DNA of 33,989 bases, taken from positions 1 to 33,989 of the forward strand of contig DHRK01000034.1 of assembly GCA_002410325.1 (NCBI GenBank). Direction: 5' to 3'. Below, one piece after another: positions 31,790 to 33,989 of this stretch. This stretch comes from Syntrophomonas sp. UBA5314. GTDB taxonomy: Bacteria; Bacillota; Syntrophomonadia; Syntrophomonadales; Syntrophomonadaceae. Position 1 is the first letter of the stretch. Each line of letters opens with the position of its first letter. Made by a program: the position numbers and the translations under genes. The notes under the pieces are model-generated. The model ran no database searches, had not been told where the DNA came from, and saw nothing but the letters and a program-made list of their open reading frames with translations.

Positions 31790-33898
31790 ATGCTGCATTT
31801 TAATGATGTTGTTAATTCATTGAGTAATCATCCCTTTGCCATAGCCATACGCCGGGGCTTGACGCTTATGATCCCAATGATGATATTGGGGTCTTTTGCG
31901 GTTTTTATCAATAACCTGCCCATCAATGCCTACCAGGATTTTATGAGCGGCATGTTTGGTGAAAACTGGCGTTTATTAGGAACCTATGTGCACCAGGGCA
32001 CTTTTGCCATTATGGCCATGGGAATGCTGCTGACCATCAGTTATTCCATAGCCAGTATGTCCCCGCTGGCCCGGGAACATGAAGTACATCCGCTGATTGT
32101 TGCCACGGTCTCTCTGGCCTGCCTGTTTGCGATCATGAAGGTGGAAGACGGATGGCTCAGAATAGGATGGTTGGGAGCCCTGGGGGTTTTCATAGCCATT
32201 GTAGTCGCATGTTCTTCAGCGTATATGTTCCTCTATTTTTCAACCATCAAACACTTGAAAGTCCGGGTTTACAGCAATGCTGCAGAACCTATCGTTGCCC
32301 AGGCCATATCTTCCCTCCTTCCCGCCTTGTTGACCATCTCCGTTTTTGCCTCATTCCATTGCCTGATGACTTACATGGGTTTCAACGACATATATGAAAC
32401 AATAAATAGCTGGTTGAAGGGTTGGTTGGTGGGGAAGTCTTCCACATTGTCCACGGGGTTGATTTTCGTTGTTTTGATTCATTTGGGATGGTTTTTCGGC
32501 ATTCACGGCAACAACGCCCTGGAACTGGTCACCCAAACCTTGTTCGTACCGGCTTTAGCGGTAAACCAGAACTTGCTGGCCCAGGGCGGCGCTCCTACGG
32601 AAATTTTCACCAAACAATTTTTCGATGTATTCGTTTTTTTGGGCGGTTCAGGTGCCACTTTGTGTTTAATTGCGGCGATTCTCATCGGCGTGCGGCGCAG
32701 CAATACCAAGCAAATTGCCATGATTTCCACCCTCCCCAGTATATTCAATGTAAATGAGATCATGATTTTCGGTGTTCCGATCGTATTCAATCTTTATCTG
32801 CTGGTGCCTTTTGTTGTGCTGCCGGCGCTGTTGACCATTATCACCTATGCCGCGATGTCATGGGGTGTGGTGCCTCTAACCGTTTCCCAGGTCGAGTGGA
32901 CCACGCCGATATTATTGGGAGGATACAAGGCAACCGGGTCAATAGCCGGAGCATTGCTGCAATTGTTCAATTTCCTGGTGGGCATAATAGTCTATCTGCC
33001 TTTTATTCGCAAATATGAGGAGCGCCTGGCCCAAGGCGTCGATGAGACCCTGCAAAACCTTTTGCATGAGGTCCACCATCTGTCCAAGAGTCAGAAAATG
33101 GTTTTATTGCACCGCCAGGACTCCATAGGCAATATGGCCAGATTGCTGGCAACCGATTTAAAAAGCGACCTCAAGAAAGGCAATATCAAGCTGGAATATC
33201 AACCGCAGGTCAATGCTTTAAAACAGGTAACCGGAGTTGAGGCATTGCTGCGCTGGAGGCATGAACATCTGGGCTTGATAGCTCCTCCCATCGCTATTGC
33301 TTTAGCCGAGGAATGCGGTTTAATACATGAGCTGGGGGGCTGGATTATTGAAAACTCCTGCCATCAGTTGAAAGAATGGAGCGATGAAGGCTTAACCAGT
33401 CTGTCGCTATCCATTAATATCACTCCCACCCAGTTGGATGACGCCTCCTTGCCCCCCAAAATAAGAGCGATTTTGCAGGAAACCGGGATACAGCCCCAGC
33501 GGGTGGAATTGGAGATCACCGAACAGGTTGCTCTGGGCGGAACTGACCGGATGAATATACTGAATGAATTAAAACAAATGGGTTTGCGCCTGGCTATGGA
33601 TGACTTCGGCATGGGCCACAGTTCTTTAATATACCTGAAGGAGTTCCATCTCGATACCATTAAACTGGATGGCTCCCTGGTGCGCGAACTCAATACCAAT
33701 TACAAGTGCGGTGAAATAATCGTCTCCATAGTCAGACTCAGCCGTTCCATGGGGATTCGGGTAATTGCCGAGTATGTTGAAACCGAGGCTCAGCAAAAAA
33801 CCTTGTTGGAATTGGGTTGTTCGAATTATCAGGGCTATCTGTACAGTCCCTCGCTGCCACCGGACAAATTGCCGGAGTTTTGCGGCCGGCATCAGTGA
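31790..33898 (+). CDS. PTS EIIC-like membrane domain fused to an EAL c-di-GMP phosphodiesterase
   Basis: A 702-residue fusion. Residues about 1-410 are a PTS membrane subunit of the cellobiose/lactose (EIIC) type, with about ten membrane segments, GIHGNNALE and FNVNEIMIFGVPIVFN. After a linker, residues about 455-695 are an EAL domain. The catalytic set is complete: Glu484 in EALLRWRH, Asn in NITP, ELEITE, Asp604-Asp605 in DDFGMGHSSL, Lys in IKLDGSLV, AEYVET and QGYLYSP. It should hydrolyse cyclic-di-GMP in response to a sugar or related ligand seen by the membrane part. No EIIA or EIIB gene is nearby, which favours sensing over transport. AAGGA lies 7 bases before the ATG. Confidence 0.9.
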   Translation: MLHFNDVVNSLSNHPFAIAIRRGLTLMIPMMILGSFAVFINNLPINAYQDFMSGMFGENWRLLGTYVHQGTFAIMAMGMLLTISYSIASMSPLAREHEVHPLIVATVSLACLFAIMKVEDGWLRIGWLGALGVFIAIVVACSSAYMFLYFSTIKHLKVRVYSNAAEPIVAQAISSLLPALLTISVFASFHCLMTYMGFNDIYETINSWLKGWLVGKSSTLSTGLIFVVLIHLGWFFGIHGNNALELVTQTLFVPALAVNQNLLAQGGAPTEIFTKQFFDVFVFLGGSGATLCLIAAILIGVRRSNTKQIAMISTLPSIFNVNEIMIFGVPIVFNLYLLVPFVVLPALLTIITYAAMSWGVVPLTVSQVEWTTPILLGGYKATGSIAGALLQLFNFLVGIIVYLPFIRKYEERLAQGVDETLQNLLHEVHHLSKSQKMVLLHRQDSIGNMARLLATDLKSDLKKGNIKLEYQPQVNALKQVTGVEALLRWRHEHLGLIAPPIAIALAEECGLIHELGGWIIENSCHQLKEWSDEGLTSLSLSINITPTQLDDASLPPKIRAILQETGIQPQRVELEITEQVALGGTDRMNILNELKQMGLRLAMDDFGMGHSSLIYLKEFHLDTIKLDGSLVRELNTNYKCGEIIVSIVRLSRSMGIRVIAEYVETEAQQKTLLELGCSNYQGYLYSPSLPPDKLPEFCGRHQ

Positions 33899-33989
33899 GG
33901 CGGTGGAGGCTGAGAGAAACACGGCGCATGAAGCCCGTCTCATTACCTGACGCCTAGTACAACATTCGGTATATTCGCGCCCATAATTT

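Overview
This 34-kb window looks like a chromosomal segment of an anaerobic Firmicute of the Clostridia type, perhaps a Syntrophomonas-, Pelotomaculum- or Desulfotomaculum-like organism. The evidence is indirect: strong AGGAGG ribosome binding sites, an EssC-type secretion ATPase with an FHA domain, a YitJ-type fused methionine enzyme, a PerR with the Gram-positive metal site, a Tat-exported iron-hydrogenase small subunit, lipoproteins, and HD-GYP and EAL signalling proteins. No rRNA, tRNA or CRISPR array was seen.

Layout. (1) 1-4126, minus strand: the 5' part of a type VII secretion ATPase (EssC/YukBA-like, running off the left edge), preceded by a coiled-coil, single-pass membrane protein. 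(2) 4241-4982: an orphan gene in a segment bounded by matching inverted repeats, followed by a lipoprotein gene. (3) 5671-11989: two paralogous two-component modules facing each other. The left one (hybrid kinase plus LuxR-type regulator) is intact; the right one has an intact kinase but a frameshifted, truncated regulator. (4) 11922-12576: a gene-poor stretch with two copies of a small repeat element. The better copy has terminal inverted repeats and sits directly upstream of ttdA. (5) 12577-14087: ttdAB, L(+)-tartrate dehydratase. (6) 14103-20208, minus strand: a protein with two complete nitrilase active sites, a fused homocysteine methyltransferase/methylenetetrahydrofolate reductase, and metE. 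(7) 20369-21489: perR with a perfect PerR/Fur-type palindrome, and a Tat-targeted hydrogenase small subunit without its catalytic subunit. (8) 21681-23091: a LysR regulator and gene remnants, including the N-terminus of a PEP synthase/PPDK-like gene. (9) 23166-28229: a tightly packed six-gene operon. It encodes a HypB/UreG-like GTPase, a soluble ABC ATPase, a solute-binding-like protein with no signal peptide, and a NitT/TauT-type importer (ATPase, lipoprotein, permease). (10) 28424-33898: a tandem HD-GYP protein, a Phd/RelE toxin-antitoxin pair, two divergent XRE regulators, a small CxxC protein, and a PTS EIIC-EAL fusion.

How they fit together. The best candidate for an undescribed system is the 23-28 kb operon. 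Import of a small ligand appears coupled to cytoplasmic handling by an unexported binding protein, a stand-alone ABC ATPase and a cysteine-rich metallochaperone-like GTPase, which suggests acquisition and delivery of a metal or cofactor; its substrate cannot be read from the sequence. The methionine genes form one operon that should make methyl-folate and use it for homocysteine methylation. The right end carries two c-di-GMP phosphodiesterase-type proteins. Several gene-poor stretches contain decayed or mobile DNA, so the region has been rearranged repeatedly.
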